From Hyphomicrobium_A sp963812795 (GTDB lineage: Bacteria; Pseudomonadota; Alphaproteobacteria; Rhizobiales; Hyphomicrobiaceae): a stretch of 64,000 bases of DNA. A program made the position numbers and the translations under genes. Where the stretch lies: the NCBI GenBank assembly GCA_963812795.1, contig CAWEWG010000007.1:434001-498000 (forward strand). The letters run 5' to 3'. Position 1 is the first letter of the stretch; every line of letters begins with the position of its first letter. The notes beneath the pieces were generated by a model. That model saw only the letters and a program-made list of their open reading frames with translations. It searched no databases and was not told the origin of the DNA. Below, piece by piece: positions 1 to 8,968 of the stretch.

Positions 1-1
1 G

Positions 2-424
2 GCGCTCGAAGCGACGAAAACCGGATTTTCCGGTTCCTTCATTCTCGGCGGCCAGATCGGCAAGGAGCCGCCGCGCCTGTTCCAGATCTACTCAGAAGGC
101 AACTTCATCGAGGCCACCGATGAGACGCCGTTTTTTCAGATCGGCGAGCACAAGTACGGCAAGCCGATCCTCGACCGTGTGGCGCAGCCGACTATGCGAC
201 TCGGGGAAGCGGCGAAGCTGATCCTGCTCAGCTTCGATTCGACTTTGCGGTCCAACCTTTCGGTCGGTATGCCGATCGACATTCTGGTGTACGAACGCGA
301 CAGCCTCGATGTGCGCCGCGAGAAGCGCATCTTCCAGGATGACGAATACTTCAAGAAGCTATCGACGTCTTGGTCGGAGGCATTGCGTTCGGCCTTCACC
401 AAGATCGAAGAATTTGACGTCTAG
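2..424 (+). CDS. Anbu-type proteasome homologue (peptidase family T1), 3' part
   Basis: The open frame runs in from the left edge and gives about 140 C-terminal residues, ending EEFDV. The stretches FILGGQ, FIEATDETPFFQIGEHKYGK and STLRSNLSVGMPIDILVYER are typical of the bacterial proteasome-type protease family (COG3484, Anbu), relatives of HslV. Family members form N-terminal-nucleophile rings and usually sit beside a transglutaminase-like gene, an alpha-E gene and an ATP-grasp gene; those would lie upstream, outside this window. The catalytic N-terminal threonine is not in view, so activity cannot be judged. No unusual base composition is seen relative to the next gene. Assignment is by recalled family sequence. 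Confidence 0.8.
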   Translation, partial: ALEATKTGFSGSFILGGQIGKEPPRLFQIYSEGNFIEATDETPFFQIGEHKYGKPILDRVAQPTMRLGEAAKLILLSFDSTLRSNLSVGMPIDILVYERDSLDVRREKRIFQDDEYFKKLSTSWSEALRSAFTKIEEFDV

Positions 425-578
425 CGCGGGTAGCCGGCGCGCCACCCCGGCGGCGAGGTGCGCTTACGCCGCAATTGCCACCTAACTGTCATTAGGTTAG
501 CGGCATACCAACGGCGCGATTTCGTTATTGTCTACGACGCAGGCTGCGACGCTGCGCCAGAGCTCTGGGGAGGACGCC

Positions 579-1928
579 TTGAAGATTTGCATGATCGGCG
601 CCGGATATGTCGGCCTCGTCTCCGCCGCGTGCTTCTCGGAGTTCGGCTGGACCGTCACCTGCGTCGACAAGGATCCGCGCCGGCTCGCCGAGCTGAAGGA
701 CGGCAAGTCGCCGATCTACGAGCCCGGCCTCGACGATCTCATCCAGCGCAACATGCAGGCCGGCCGCCTGGTGTTCACCGACAACCTCGCGCCGGCAGCG
801 AAGGATGCCGCGGTGATCCTGCTGGCCGTCGGCACGCCGATGCGCCGCGGCGACGGCTATGCCGATCTCTCGTACGTCTACGCGGCGGTCGACGAGATCG
901 CCCCGCACCTGCAGGGCTTCACGGTGATCGTCACCAAGTCGACCGTGCCGGTCGGCACCAGCCGCGAGATCGAGCGCCGTCTGCGCGCCGCGCGGCCCGA
1001 CGGCGAGTTTGCCGTCTGCTCCAATCCCGAGTTCCTGCGCGAGGGATCGGCCATCCAGGACTTCATGCATCCCGATCGCGTGCTTGTCGGCACCGACGAC
1101 GAGCGTGCGCGCGAGGTCATGGGAAGGCTCTATCAACCGCTCGCGTTGCGCAACGCGCCGGTGATCTTCGTTGGGCGCGAATCCGCCGAGCTGGCGAAGT
1201 ACGCCGCCAACGCCTTTCTGGCGCTGAAGATCAGCTTCATCAACGAGATCGCGGACCTGTGCGAGCAGGTCGGCGCCGACGTGCAGGAGGTCGCCACCTC
1301 GATCGGCAAGGACCGCCGCATCGGCGACAAGTTCCTGCATCCCGGTCCTGGCTATGGCGGTTCGTGCTTCCCCAAGGACGTGTCGGCGTTGATCCGCACG
1401 GCGCGCGAGAACAAGTCGCCGGTCTCCATCATCGAGCAGGTCCAGCGCGTCAACGACGAGCGCAAGATCGCCATGGCGCACCGTATCGAGGCGGCGGCAG
1501 GCGGGTCGGTGCGCGGCAAGACGGTGGCCATCCTCGGCGTCACCTTCAAGCCGAACACCGACGACATGCGCGATGCCCCGAGCCTCACCATCGTGCCGAT
1601 GCTGCAGGAGCGCGGCGCCACGGTGCGCGTGTGCGATCCACAGGGTCGCAAGCAGGCCGATCCGCTGCTGCCCGACGTCGTGTGGTGCGAAGGCGCGCTG
1701 GAGACGGCGACAGGCGCCGATATCCTCGTCACCGTCACCGAATGGAATGAGTTTCGCGCCCTCGACCTCAAGGCCGCCAAGGCGAAAATGCGCGGCGAAG
1801 TGCTCGTCGATCTGCGCAACGTGTTCTCCGCCGAGCTGGCGCACGACGCGGGTTTTCGCTACTCGGCCGTCGGCCGCCGGTCGGAGGAAGCCGATTTGCC
1901 ACCGACGCAATTGGCTCGCCGCGCGTGA
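579..1928 (+). CDS. ugd: UDP-glucose 6-dehydrogenase
   Basis: Oxidises UDP-glucose to UDP-glucuronate with two NAD+, in the cytoplasm, feeding exopolysaccharide or glycolipid synthesis. The protein begins MKICMIGAGYVGLVSA, the Rossmann NAD-binding loop, has NPEFLREGSAI in the substrate region, and carries the catalytic cysteine near residue 263 in GPGYGGSCFPKDV. The C-terminal domain begins near GVTFKPNTDDMRDAPS. At 449 residues it matches the family. I chose the TTG at 579 because a strong ribosome site (GGGGAGGA, 567-574) lies 5 bases before it and the family starts here; a TTG at 528 would add 17 residues. A short inverted repeat (CCTAA/TTAGG) lies at 481-495 in the upstream gap. It stands alone and converges with a decayed transporter gene. 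Confidence 0.93.
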   Translation: MKICMIGAGYVGLVSAACFSEFGWTVTCVDKDPRRLAELKDGKSPIYEPGLDDLIQRNMQAGRLVFTDNLAPAAKDAAVILLAVGTPMRRGDGYADLSYVYAAVDEIAPHLQGFTVIVTKSTVPVGTSREIERRLRAARPDGEFAVCSNPEFLREGSAIQDFMHPDRVLVGTDDERAREVMGRLYQPLALRNAPVIFVGRESAELAKYAANAFLALKISFINEIADLCEQVGADVQEVATSIGKDRRIGDKFLHPGPGYGGSCFPKDVSALIRTARENKSPVSIIEQVQRVNDERKIAMAHRIEAAAGGSVRGKTVAILGVTFKPNTDDMRDAPSLTIVPMLQERGATVRVCDPQGRKQADPLLPDVVWCEGALETATGADILVTVTEWNEFRALDLKAAKAKMRGEVLVDLRNVFSAELAHDAGFRYSAVGRRSEEADLPPTQLARRA

Positions 1929-2902
1929 GCGCCGCTTGAGCGCAGGATGATTTGCACGCGTGGCACCGCGACGGAGCCGTTCGTCGGCATTGGTGGCGCC
2001 GGTAAGCTGGGTCGATCAGCCGCGACCGTGAGAAGCGTGTAGAGCCGCAGGGCGCTGTCGCGTGCTGCCGCCAGACTGCGCCAATGTGCGATCGCCAACT
2101 CCAGAGGGCCGAGGACGCGGGCGAGTATGATGGATGCAGCGAGCATCGCTGGCGGGTGGCACGCCCCGGACATGACCAGGTAAGCGCCAAGCCCCAGCAT
2201 CGCCGATTGAAGCGCCGCGCGTTGCGATCTCAGCATCGCTGCCGTGACGAGCGTCGGCCAAACAATGGCATCCTGTGCCTCGCGCAGGCGCGCGTTGACC
2301 AAGAACCACCGGCTGCGCGTCCCCCTTGAGGAGGTGGGCAGCGCACACCGCTGCACGTTCAATTGTGCCGCCTGCCGCGCAGGAACCGCACTGCGTCGCT
2401 CGGCAATGATCAAGCACGCGACAGGTAGGACGCCGCCCATTACCGCGAGCAGTCCGAAAAGCGGATGCAGCAGGAATAAGACGCAGAGATAGAGCGGCAC
2501 CCAAGGCAGATCGCATAGCGCTGCCGGCGCGTGGCCTCCGAGGACGGCGCGCAGGCGGTCGAGATCGGCGATGGCCCGCGCGTTTCCGCGCTTGCCGAGC
2601 AGCAGCGCACTGAGCGTCCGGTCGGTGCGCTGGGCGCAGCGCAGGAGGACGCCGTGCCGCACGATGTCGAGGCCGGCGCCGAGCGCATACAACACGAGCA
2701 TCAGTGCGGTCATGCCGGCGAGGTACTGCGCGTCGCGGGTGTTGAGGACCCGATCGTATAGGACCACCATGTAAGCGGGTCCCGTCAGCGCCATCAGGTT
2801 GATGCCCGCCGTGCACGCGAAGAGCGCCGTCAGCATGCGACCGCCGCCCGCGATGCGCAGCGCGAAATACGCCGCCCTTTCAGTCCGTTGTCGTTCACGC
2901 AT
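1859..2902 (-). pseudogene. Truncated type I secretion ABC transporter (PrtD/HlyB-like), membrane half only
   Basis: The frame encodes the transmembrane domain of a type I secretion exporter: LTGPAYMVVLYDRVLNTRD, then DLDRLRAVLGG, ALCDLPWVPLYL and MLAASIILARVLGPLE all match the PrtD family. The protein ends soon after this domain. There is no Walker A, signature or Walker B sequence, so the roughly 230-residue ATPase half is missing, and the end runs into the 3' end of ugd. The middle (about 2270-2360) fits the family better in another frame, which suggests two compensating indels. The start at 2902 has GGGGGAG ahead of it. No membrane-fusion partner or secreted repeat protein is nearby. I infer a dead remnant of a lost secretion operon. 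Confidence 0.72.
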
Positions 2903-3200
2903 GTGCTCCCCCCGGGGCACAGCGCGGCAGCGCCAGCCCTCGCGGGAGAACGGGTGCGACTCTCGTTATGCCACTTAAGGTTGAAACAAATGCTGTGTTC
3001 GCGGTCAAGCGGAGGGCTCTCCCGCGGCCCCCCGATGGTGCGGTGGGACCTTGCAAGCCGGTGTAACTCCCCAAGGCGTAAGCAAAAAAAGGCTCTATTG
3101 GGTCTCGCTCATCCCCATACACCTGGCTTAGAACAGGGTATGCGGCCGACAACGGCCCGAAATTCGCAGCGGCGGCATGCCGCGAGGGGAACGCCAGAGG

Positions 3201-4241
3201 ATGAACCAGCCGCAGTCGCTCGCCGCCTATTTCACCGGCTGGGCTGCCCTGCGCCCGGCACGCGTGGCCGTGTCGGCAATCGTGACGGCGCTGTCCGCCG
3301 CGGCAATCGAGATGGCAGAGCTCGTCGGTCAAGGCGCGCTGGCCGGTCCGCTCGGCCGGGGGACCGGCAAGAAGGGCGACGTCGACGAGCAAAAGGAGAT
3401 CGATCTCCTCGCCAACAATCGAATTGTCGATGTGCTGAGCGGCGCACCGGTTGCTGCGGTCGCATCCGAGGAAATGGATGCCCCTCTGTTGCTGGACGCA
3501 AGGGCGCCGCTGCTCGTTGCCGTCGATCCGCTCGACGGTTCGTCGAACATCGATGCCAATGCTTCGATCGGCACCATCTTCACGGTGCTGCCGGCGCTGC
3601 AGCACAACGACGCTCCATCAGCCTTTCTGCAACCGGGCGTCAATCAGCTCGCCGGCGGCTTCTTCGTCTACGGTCCGCAAACAGTGCTCGTCGTTACCGT
3701 CGGCGCCGGCACGCAGATCTTCACGCTCGACCGCCGCACATCGACGTTTCTGCTCACGCATCCGAAGGTCGAGATCCCCACGCGCTCCAGCGAGTATGCG
3801 ATCAACGATTCCAATTCGCGCCACTGGGACGATCCGATCCGCACCTACGTGGAGGATTGCCGGCGTGGCAAGGACGGCCCGCGCGGGCGCGACTTCAACA
3901 TGCGCTGGACGGGCTCGCCCGTTGCCGACATCTACCGCATCGTCTCGCGTGGGGGCATCTACCTCTACCCCGGAGACAAGCGCAGAGAGTTCCGCGATGG
4001 CCGGCTGCGGCTCATCTACGAAGCCAACCCAATCGCCTGGGTGATCGAGCAGGCGGGCGGCGCGGCGTCCACCGGTCGCGAACGGCTCTTGGAGATGAAG
4101 CCAACCTCGCTGCACCAGCGCGTGCCGCTGATCGCCGGATCGCGTTTGGAGGTCGAGCACGCGGTACGTCTGCACGACGGGTTGCAGATGCGCGGCGAAC
4201 GCTCCCCGTTGTTCAGCCGCCGCGGGCTGCTGCGTTACTGA
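3201..4241 (+). CDS. fbp: Class I fructose-1,6-bisphosphatase
   Basis: Hydrolyses fructose 1,6-bisphosphate to fructose 6-phosphate, in gluconeogenesis or the Calvin cycle. Class I is shown by GTGKKGDVDEQKEIDLLANN near the N terminus, the metal-binding DPLDGSSNIDANASIGTIF, and GGIYLYPGD followed by YEANPIAWVIEQAGG. From the ATG at 3201 the protein has 346 residues, normal for the family; GAGGGG lies 12 bases upstream. An ATG at 3177 in the same frame would add eight residues, so the start is uncertain. It is followed 35 bases later by phosphoribulokinase and then ribulose-phosphate epimerase, which favours a Calvin-cycle role (a cbbF), although RuBisCO and a CbbR regulator are not in the window. 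Confidence 0.93.
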   Translation: MNQPQSLAAYFTGWAALRPARVAVSAIVTALSAAAIEMAELVGQGALAGPLGRGTGKKGDVDEQKEIDLLANNRIVDVLSGAPVAAVASEEMDAPLLLDARAPLLVAVDPLDGSSNIDANASIGTIFTVLPALQHNDAPSAFLQPGVNQLAGGFFVYGPQTVLVVTVGAGTQIFTLDRRTSTFLLTHPKVEIPTRSSEYAINDSNSRHWDDPIRTYVEDCRRGKDGPRGRDFNMRWTGSPVADIYRIVSRGGIYLYPGDKRREFRDGRLRLIYEANPIAWVIEQAGGAASTGRERLLEMKPTSLHQRVPLIAGSRLEVEHAVRLHDGLQMRGERSPLFSRRGLLRY

Positions 4242-4276
4242 TTTAATCAATAATTATAAGGCATTCTCCCGCCGCC

Positions 4277-5152
4277 ATGTCAGCCAAACATCCCATCATC
4301 TCGGTCACGGGTTCCTCGGGCGCCGGCACCACGTCGGTGCGTCAGACGTTCGAGAACATTTTCCGCCGCGAGCACATCACCGCCGCCTTCATCGAGGGCG
4401 ACGCATTCCATCGCTACGGCCGCGCCGACATGGAGGGGGCGACCGTCGAGGCGCGCCTCAAGGGCAACATCCACTTCAGCCATTTCGGTGAGGAGGCAAA
4501 CTTGCTCGCCGAGCTGCAGGAGGTTTTCCGCAGCTACGGCGAGGGCGGTCGCGGTCGCACGCGCCACTACATCCACGACGAAAACGACGCAGCGCTGCAC
4601 CGTGCGCCGATCGGCACGTTTACCGATTGGCAGGATCTGCCTCGCGGCACCGACTTGCTTTTCTACGAAGGGCTGCACGGCGCCGTCGTTACGCCGAAGG
4701 TAAATGTCGCCAAGCACGCGGATCTCAAGATCGGCGTCGTGCCGGTGATCAACCTCGAATGGATACAGAAGCTCATTCGCGACAAGTCGACACGCGGCTA
4801 CTCGCACGACGACGCCGTCGACGCGATCTTGGCGCGCATGCCCGACTACGTGAACTACATCTGCCCGCAGTTCACCGAGACGGACATCAACTTCCAGCGC
4901 GTGCCTACGGTGGATACGTCGAACCCCTTCGTCGCCCGTTGGATTCCGACACCCGATAAATCGATGGTCATCATCCGCTTCCGCGACCCGCGCGGCATCG
5001 ACTTCCCTTATCTTCTGTCGATGATGCCGACGAGCTTCATGTCGCGCGCCAATTCCATCGTCATTCCTGGCGGCAAGCTCGACCTCGCTATGCAGCTCAT
5101 CTTAACGCCGCATATCCTGACGCTGGTGGAGCGCAAGCGCCGCGCCTCGTGA
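4277..5152 (+). CDS. prk: Phosphoribulokinase
   Basis: Phosphorylates ribulose 5-phosphate to ribulose 1,5-bisphosphate, the step that supplies RuBisCO. The P-loop is GSSGAGTTSV at residues 12-21, the form found in the proteobacterial (class I, octameric) enzymes. DKSTRGYSHDDAVDAILARM and PDYVNYICPQF follow, as does RDPRGIDFPYLLSM near the end. At 291 residues it is full length. The enzyme has no known use outside autotrophic or RuBisCO-dependent metabolism, so the organism probably encodes RuBisCO elsewhere; that is inference. It lies between fbp and rpe on the same strand, with gaps of 35 and 94 bases, consistent with one transcript. Confidence 0.95.
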   Translation: MSAKHPIISVTGSSGAGTTSVRQTFENIFRREHITAAFIEGDAFHRYGRADMEGATVEARLKGNIHFSHFGEEANLLAELQEVFRSYGEGGRGRTRHYIHDENDAALHRAPIGTFTDWQDLPRGTDLLFYEGLHGAVVTPKVNVAKHADLKIGVVPVINLEWIQKLIRDKSTRGYSHDDAVDAILARMPDYVNYICPQFTETDINFQRVPTVDTSNPFVARWIPTPDKSMVIIRFRDPRGIDFPYLLSMMPTSFMSRANSIVIPGGKLDLAMQLILTPHILTLVERKRRAS

Positions 5153-5246
5153 GGCTCGTTTTGCACAGGGCCGGACCCCGGGAAGACGTGCACCGCCGAT
5201 GCCGCTAGAATACCGCGAGAGGCAAGCCGCAAAGGAAACTCGTTCC

Positions 5247-5936
5247 ATGGCTCGACCGGTGACGATTGCCCCTTCCATGCTCTCGGCTGACTTCAGCCGG
5301 TTGAAGGAGGAGCTTGCGGCCATCGAGGCGGCTGGCGCCGACTGGATCCATCTCGACGTGATGGATGGTCACTTCGTCCCCAACATCACTTTCGGCCCGC
5401 CGGTGATCAAGGCGATGCGTCCTCACTCCAAGAAGGTGTTCGACGTGCACCTGATGATCGCGCCGGCAGACCCATACCTCGAAGCCTTCGCGGCGGCCGG
5501 CGCCGATGTCATCACCGTCCACCCGGAGGCGGGGCCGCATCTCGACCGCACGTTGCAGACCATCAAGGCGCTCGGCAAGAAGGCCGGTGTGGCGCTCAAT
5601 CCGAGCACGTCGGAGGATGCCATCGCCTACGTGCTCGACCGCCTCGATCTCGTGCTGCTGATGACGGTCAATCCCGGCTTCGGCGGGCAAAGCTTCATCC
5701 CCTCGGTGGTCGACAAGATCCGCCGCGTCAAGGCGATGATCGGCTCGCGTCCGATCGACATCGAGGTCGACGGGGGGGTGACGCCAGAGACGGCGCCGCT
5801 GGTAGCGGCCGCCGGCGCCAACGTGCTGGTCGCCGGATCGGCTGCCTTCAAGGGCGGCACGCGCGAAGCGTACACGGGCAATATCGCCGCCATCCGCGCC
5901 GCCGCCGATGCCGCGCGCGGCAAAGCCGCCGCCTGA
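5247..5936 (+). CDS. rpe: Ribulose-phosphate 3-epimerase
   Basis: Interconverts ribulose 5-phosphate and xylulose 5-phosphate in the pentose phosphate and Calvin cycles. Family hallmarks in order are IAPSMLSADFSRL, WIHLDVMDGHFVPNITFGP, the HLMI strand, TVNPGFGGQSFIP and IEVDGGV, together covering a complete TIM barrel with the metal-binding His and Asp residues. At 229 residues it is the normal size. The ATG at 5247 is preferred to one at 5199, because the family begins right before PSMLSADF and AAGGAA lies upstream. It is third in the fbp-prk-rpe run, so it may act as cbbE here, but it probably also serves as the only housekeeping copy; I cannot tell which. Confidence 0.95.
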   Translation: MARPVTIAPSMLSADFSRLKEELAAIEAAGADWIHLDVMDGHFVPNITFGPPVIKAMRPHSKKVFDVHLMIAPADPYLEAFAAAGADVITVHPEAGPHLDRTLQTIKALGKKAGVALNPSTSEDAIAYVLDRLDLVLLMTVNPGFGGQSFIPSVVDKIRRVKAMIGSRPIDIEVDGGVTPETAPLVAAAGANVLVAGSAAFKGGTREAYTGNIAAIRAAADAARGKAAA

Positions 5937-6018
5937 TCCCGCTCGATCCGCGCGACTTATCCTCGGCGCGCGACGCCATGCCTATCCTCGTGCAACGAAC
6001 TCAGCTTGCGAGGATCGC

Positions 6019-7478
6019 GTGGACGATACGCCCAACCTCGGCCTGCCGTACATCATGGCCGCCCAATCGCAGAAGCATGTCACCCACAACGAGGCGATCC
6101 GCGCCCTCGACGCCATGGTGCAGCTCGCTGTGCTCGACCGCGATCTGTCGGCACCGCCGGTCTCTCCGGCAGAGGGCGCGCGCTACGTCGTTGGCAGCAG
6201 TCCGACGGGCGCCTGGAGCGGGCATGCTGGCAAAGTCGCCGCCTATCAGGACGGCGCCTGGATGCTCTATGTGCCCGTTGAAGGCTGGATCGCCTGGATC
6301 GCGGACGAGGACGTCGCCGTTGTGTGGGACGGCGCCACGTGGAGCGCATTGACGACGGGCGGCGGCAGCGGCTCGGGCAGCTTCACGACACTCGCCATCA
6401 ACGGCGCCACCGCCGACGCGACCAACCGGCTGTCGCTCGACGCGACGCCACGCTGCTCAACCACGACGGCGACGGGCACCAGCTCAAGATCAACAAGGCC
6501 TCGGCCAGCGACACCGCGAGCCTGCTCTATCAAGACGCGTTTTCCGGGCGCGCCGAGATGGGCCTCGCCGGCGACGACGATTTCCATTTCAAGGTCAGTC
6601 CCGACGGCGCGAGCTGGAAGGAGGCGATCGTCATCGACCGCTCCACCGGCATCGTGGCGTTTCCGTTCACCTCGCTGGCGGGCGGTCGCCAAGTTCTCGC
6701 CGCCGACCTCGACTTATACGTGCGTGCCGATGGAAGCGACGGTGGCGGCCACACCGGGCTCGCCAACACTTCGGGTGACGCCTTCCTGACGCTGCAAAAA
6801 GCCGTAGACGTTGCGGTCGGCTACGATCTTTCGATCTACAAGATCACCATCCACGTCGGCGCCGGCACAACGTATGCCGGCGTCATTCTCAAGAGCTACA
6901 TAGGCGTCGGACCGATCATCATTGAGGGCGATACGACGACGCCGGCCAACGTCACGATCAACGCGCCGGTGACCACAGGAGAGGCGTTGAAGGCGCCGGC
7001 CTGTATCTCCACCAACGGCATACGCGGGAAATGGCGCATTCGTGGCCTCAAGTTTGTGAGCTCGAGGTCTGGCATCTACGCCCGCGGCGGCATGGTCGAG
7101 TTCGACCTTTGCGATTTCGGAGCCTGCAGCAACTACCACATGGTGGCGAGCAACGGTGGCCAAGTCATCGCTCTCGGCAATTATGCCATCTCCGGTAACG
7201 CCAGTTATCACTGGCTCGCCTCTGATTTTGGCTATCTGGAAGTGATCGGAGCGACCGTCACCCTGACCGGCACGCCTGCCTTCGGCGGCGCATTTGCATT
7301 CTCCACCCGCAAGGCAGGAATGAACGTCTATTCGAATACCTACAGCGGCTCGGCAACCGGCGCCCGGTTCCTTGTCAGCAACGTCAGCCTGCTGTTCGTC
7401 AACGGCGCGGGCGCATCGGCGCTGCCAGGCAACGCCGCCGGCACGGCGGATGCCGCAACGTACGGAGGCTATGTCTGA
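6019..7478 (+). pseudogene. DUF2793 / beta-helix phage tail-fibre-like protein, frameshifted
   Basis: The N-terminal part (DTPNLGLPYIMAAQSQKHVT and the following 130 residues) is a DUF2793 domain, common in rhizobial prophage tail proteins. The C-terminal part starts LYVRADGSDGGG and reads as a parallel beta-helix with repeated short strands, like phage tail fibres that bind surface sugars. The two parts lie in different frames. Removing or adding one base near 6440-6446 joins LSLDA to ATLLNHDGDGHQLKINK, exactly as the family reads. The GTG at 6019 has GAGG 5 bases upstream. No other phage gene is nearby, so this may be an orphan fibre serving a prophage or a gene transfer agent encoded elsewhere; that is inference. 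Confidence 0.7.
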
Positions 7479-7801
7479 TGCAACCCGCATACAATCCGAA
7501 GGCGTGGTTCTGGATCGTTGGCGGCGACGAGACGCGCGCATGGTCGAGCGCCCAAGCGGCCTACGTTTCCGAATGGCCGCCCGATTACGTGACCCCGATC
7601 GCCAACGAAGTCGAGCTGTACGACGTGCTGGTCAAGCGGGAATTGGCGGCTAGGGCGCCAAGCCGCACGTTCTCGACGGCGGAAGTGCGCGCTGCGCTTC
7701 TTCGCATCGACGCGGCGGCTACGGGCGAGGCGAGCGACGCCGCGGCCCTGGCGGCGGTGGCGCAGTCGATAGAGTTCAACGTGCCGCCGATGGCGGCCTA
7801 G
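7478..7801 (+). CDS. Small protein coupled to the tail-fibre gene
   Basis: Its ATG overlaps the stop of the tail-fibre gene (TGATG), so translation is probably coupled. The 107 residues begin with NPKAWFWIVGGDETRAWSS and continue with an alanine-rich, probably helical C-terminal half. Similar short proteins with a WIVGGDE-type opening are, as I recall, found after DUF2793 or tail-fibre genes in rhizobial prophages, so a fibre chaperone or assembly factor is a reasonable guess. No signal peptide, membrane segment or known catalytic motif is present. Function is otherwise unknown. Confidence 0.65.
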   Translation: MQPAYNPKAWFWIVGGDETRAWSSAQAAYVSEWPPDYVTPIANEVELYDVLVKRELAARAPSRTFSTAEVRAALLRIDAAATGEASDAAALAAVAQSIEFNVPPMAA

Positions 7802-7807
7802 CGGACG

Positions 7808-7999
7808 CTAAAATGCAAAGGCGTCGCCGTGCAACTCTCTGACGCGCTTGTCGGACAGTTTCCAAATGAAGGCGTCCAGCCAGAAGTGCGCGAAACTCAC
7901 GGCCAGCACGAAACCGACGGCGAGCCGGACGCCTAGATCATTCCAGGCTTCAGGACCGGCTGTAAAACGGCCATGAACTACCGGCCCCGCTGGCTGGCG
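7808..7999 (-). pseudogene. C-terminal remnant of a membrane protein
   Basis: On the minus strand a stretch of 63 codons without a stop reads LAVGFVLAVSFAHFWLDAFI and ends KRVRELHGDAFAF with a TAG at 7808-7810. One hydrophobic helix followed by a HFWLD motif looks like the tail of a multi-pass membrane protein. An in-frame TGA at 8000-8002 cuts it off and no plausible start precedes it, so it is read as a gene fragment. The rest of the 7802-8120 gap, up to the ubiE stop, shows no gene or obvious signal. Confidence 0.35.
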
Positions 8000-8120
8000 T
8001 CAGGGCAATAACCCTCGCCTATGCGGTAAACAGCCCAAAGCTGCGGGTCGACAACGGCGAAATAACGGGCGCTGCCGAAGATTGCGGTAGGACTTGTGAT
8101 CAACGGCACTTAAACGTCCA

Positions 8121-8891
8121 TCAGATCTTCCAGCCGGAGTGGATGGCCGCGACACCACCGGTGAGGTTGCGGTAGCTCACGCGCTCGAAGCCTGCCGCGC
8201 GCAACATCGCCGCGAACCGCTCCTGGTTAGGGAACTTGCGGATGCTTTCGACCAGGTAGCGATAGGGAACGTCCTCGCCGGCAATGGCCTGGCCAAGCCG
8301 CGGGATCACCTCGAAGGAATGGAAGTCGTACAGCCGATCGAGAATCGGCACCTGCACCTCGGAAAATTCCAGGCACAGGAAGCGTCCGCCCACCTTGAGC
8401 ACCCGGAACGCCTCGCGCAGCGCCGCATCGATGTGTGTCACGTTGCGGATGCCGAAGGCGATGGTGTAGGCGTCGAACGTGCGATCCGCGAACGGCAGTG
8501 CTTCGGCGTTGCCCTCGGTGAAGGCGATGCGCTCGTCCAACCCCGCCTCATGCACGCGGCGTTTGCCGACGGCAATCATCTCCGGGCTGATATCGCACAG
8601 CATCGCCGTCGCGTTGGCGCCGCTGGCGCGCGCATAGCGTAGCGTGACGTCGGCGGTGCCGCCGGCAACGTCCAGCAGGCGAAATGCCCGGTCGTTGCGC
8701 GGCGGGTTGAGCTGGGCGATGAGATCGTTCTTCCATAGCCGGTGCAGGCCGCCCGACATTAAGTCGTTCATCAGGTCGTAGCGTTCGGCGACGGTGGCGA
8801 AGACGCGGTTGACGAGGCTTTGGCGCTCGCTCTCGTCGACGCTGCGGAAGCCGAAGCTGGTGGCGGTGCCGGGCCGGGGTGTTTCGCTCAT
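8121..8891 (-). CDS. ubiE: Ubiquinone/menaquinone biosynthesis C-methyltransferase
   Basis: A class I SAM-dependent methyltransferase that C-methylates the benzoquinol ring in ubiquinone synthesis (and menaquinone, where present). The SAM-binding motif is LLDVAGGTADVTLRYA. YDLMNDLMSGGLHRLWK near the N terminus and YTIAFGIRNVTHIDAALREA and CLEFSEVQVP later are UbiE signatures. The C terminus ends SGWKI, as is usual. The ATG at 8891 gives 256 residues, while an upstream start would add 17 atypical residues. It is divergent from mutM with 77 bases between the start codons, an arrangement often seen close to dnaA in this group. The usual neighbour ubiB is absent on the downstream side. Confidence 0.93.
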   Translation of the reverse strand: MSETPRPGTATSFGFRSVDESERQSLVNRVFATVAERYDLMNDLMSGGLHRLWKNDLIAQLNPPRNDRAFRLLDVAGGTADVTLRYARASGANATAMLCDISPEMIAVGKRRVHEAGLDERIAFTEGNAEALPFADRTFDAYTIAFGIRNVTHIDAALREAFRVLKVGGRFLCLEFSEVQVPILDRLYDFHSFEVIPRLGQAIAGEDVPYRYLVESIRKFPNQERFAAMLRAAGFERVSYRNLTGGVAAIHSGWKI

Positions 8892-8968
8892 GGGCCGAGG
8901 ATAGCTAAGCCGGAGGGCCGGCGCTATGCTGGCGTCCTCCACGCCGCATCAAGCGAAAAATTCGCCAT

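Noticed and set aside
458..1750. Long open frame overlapping ugd
   Set aside because: Arginine- and proline-rich shadow of ugd in another frame, as are many long frames on both strands in this GC-rich DNA.
3030..3200. CbbR binding site before fbp
   Set aside because: Only a weak TTAAG stretch near 2975 was noticed; not enough to call.
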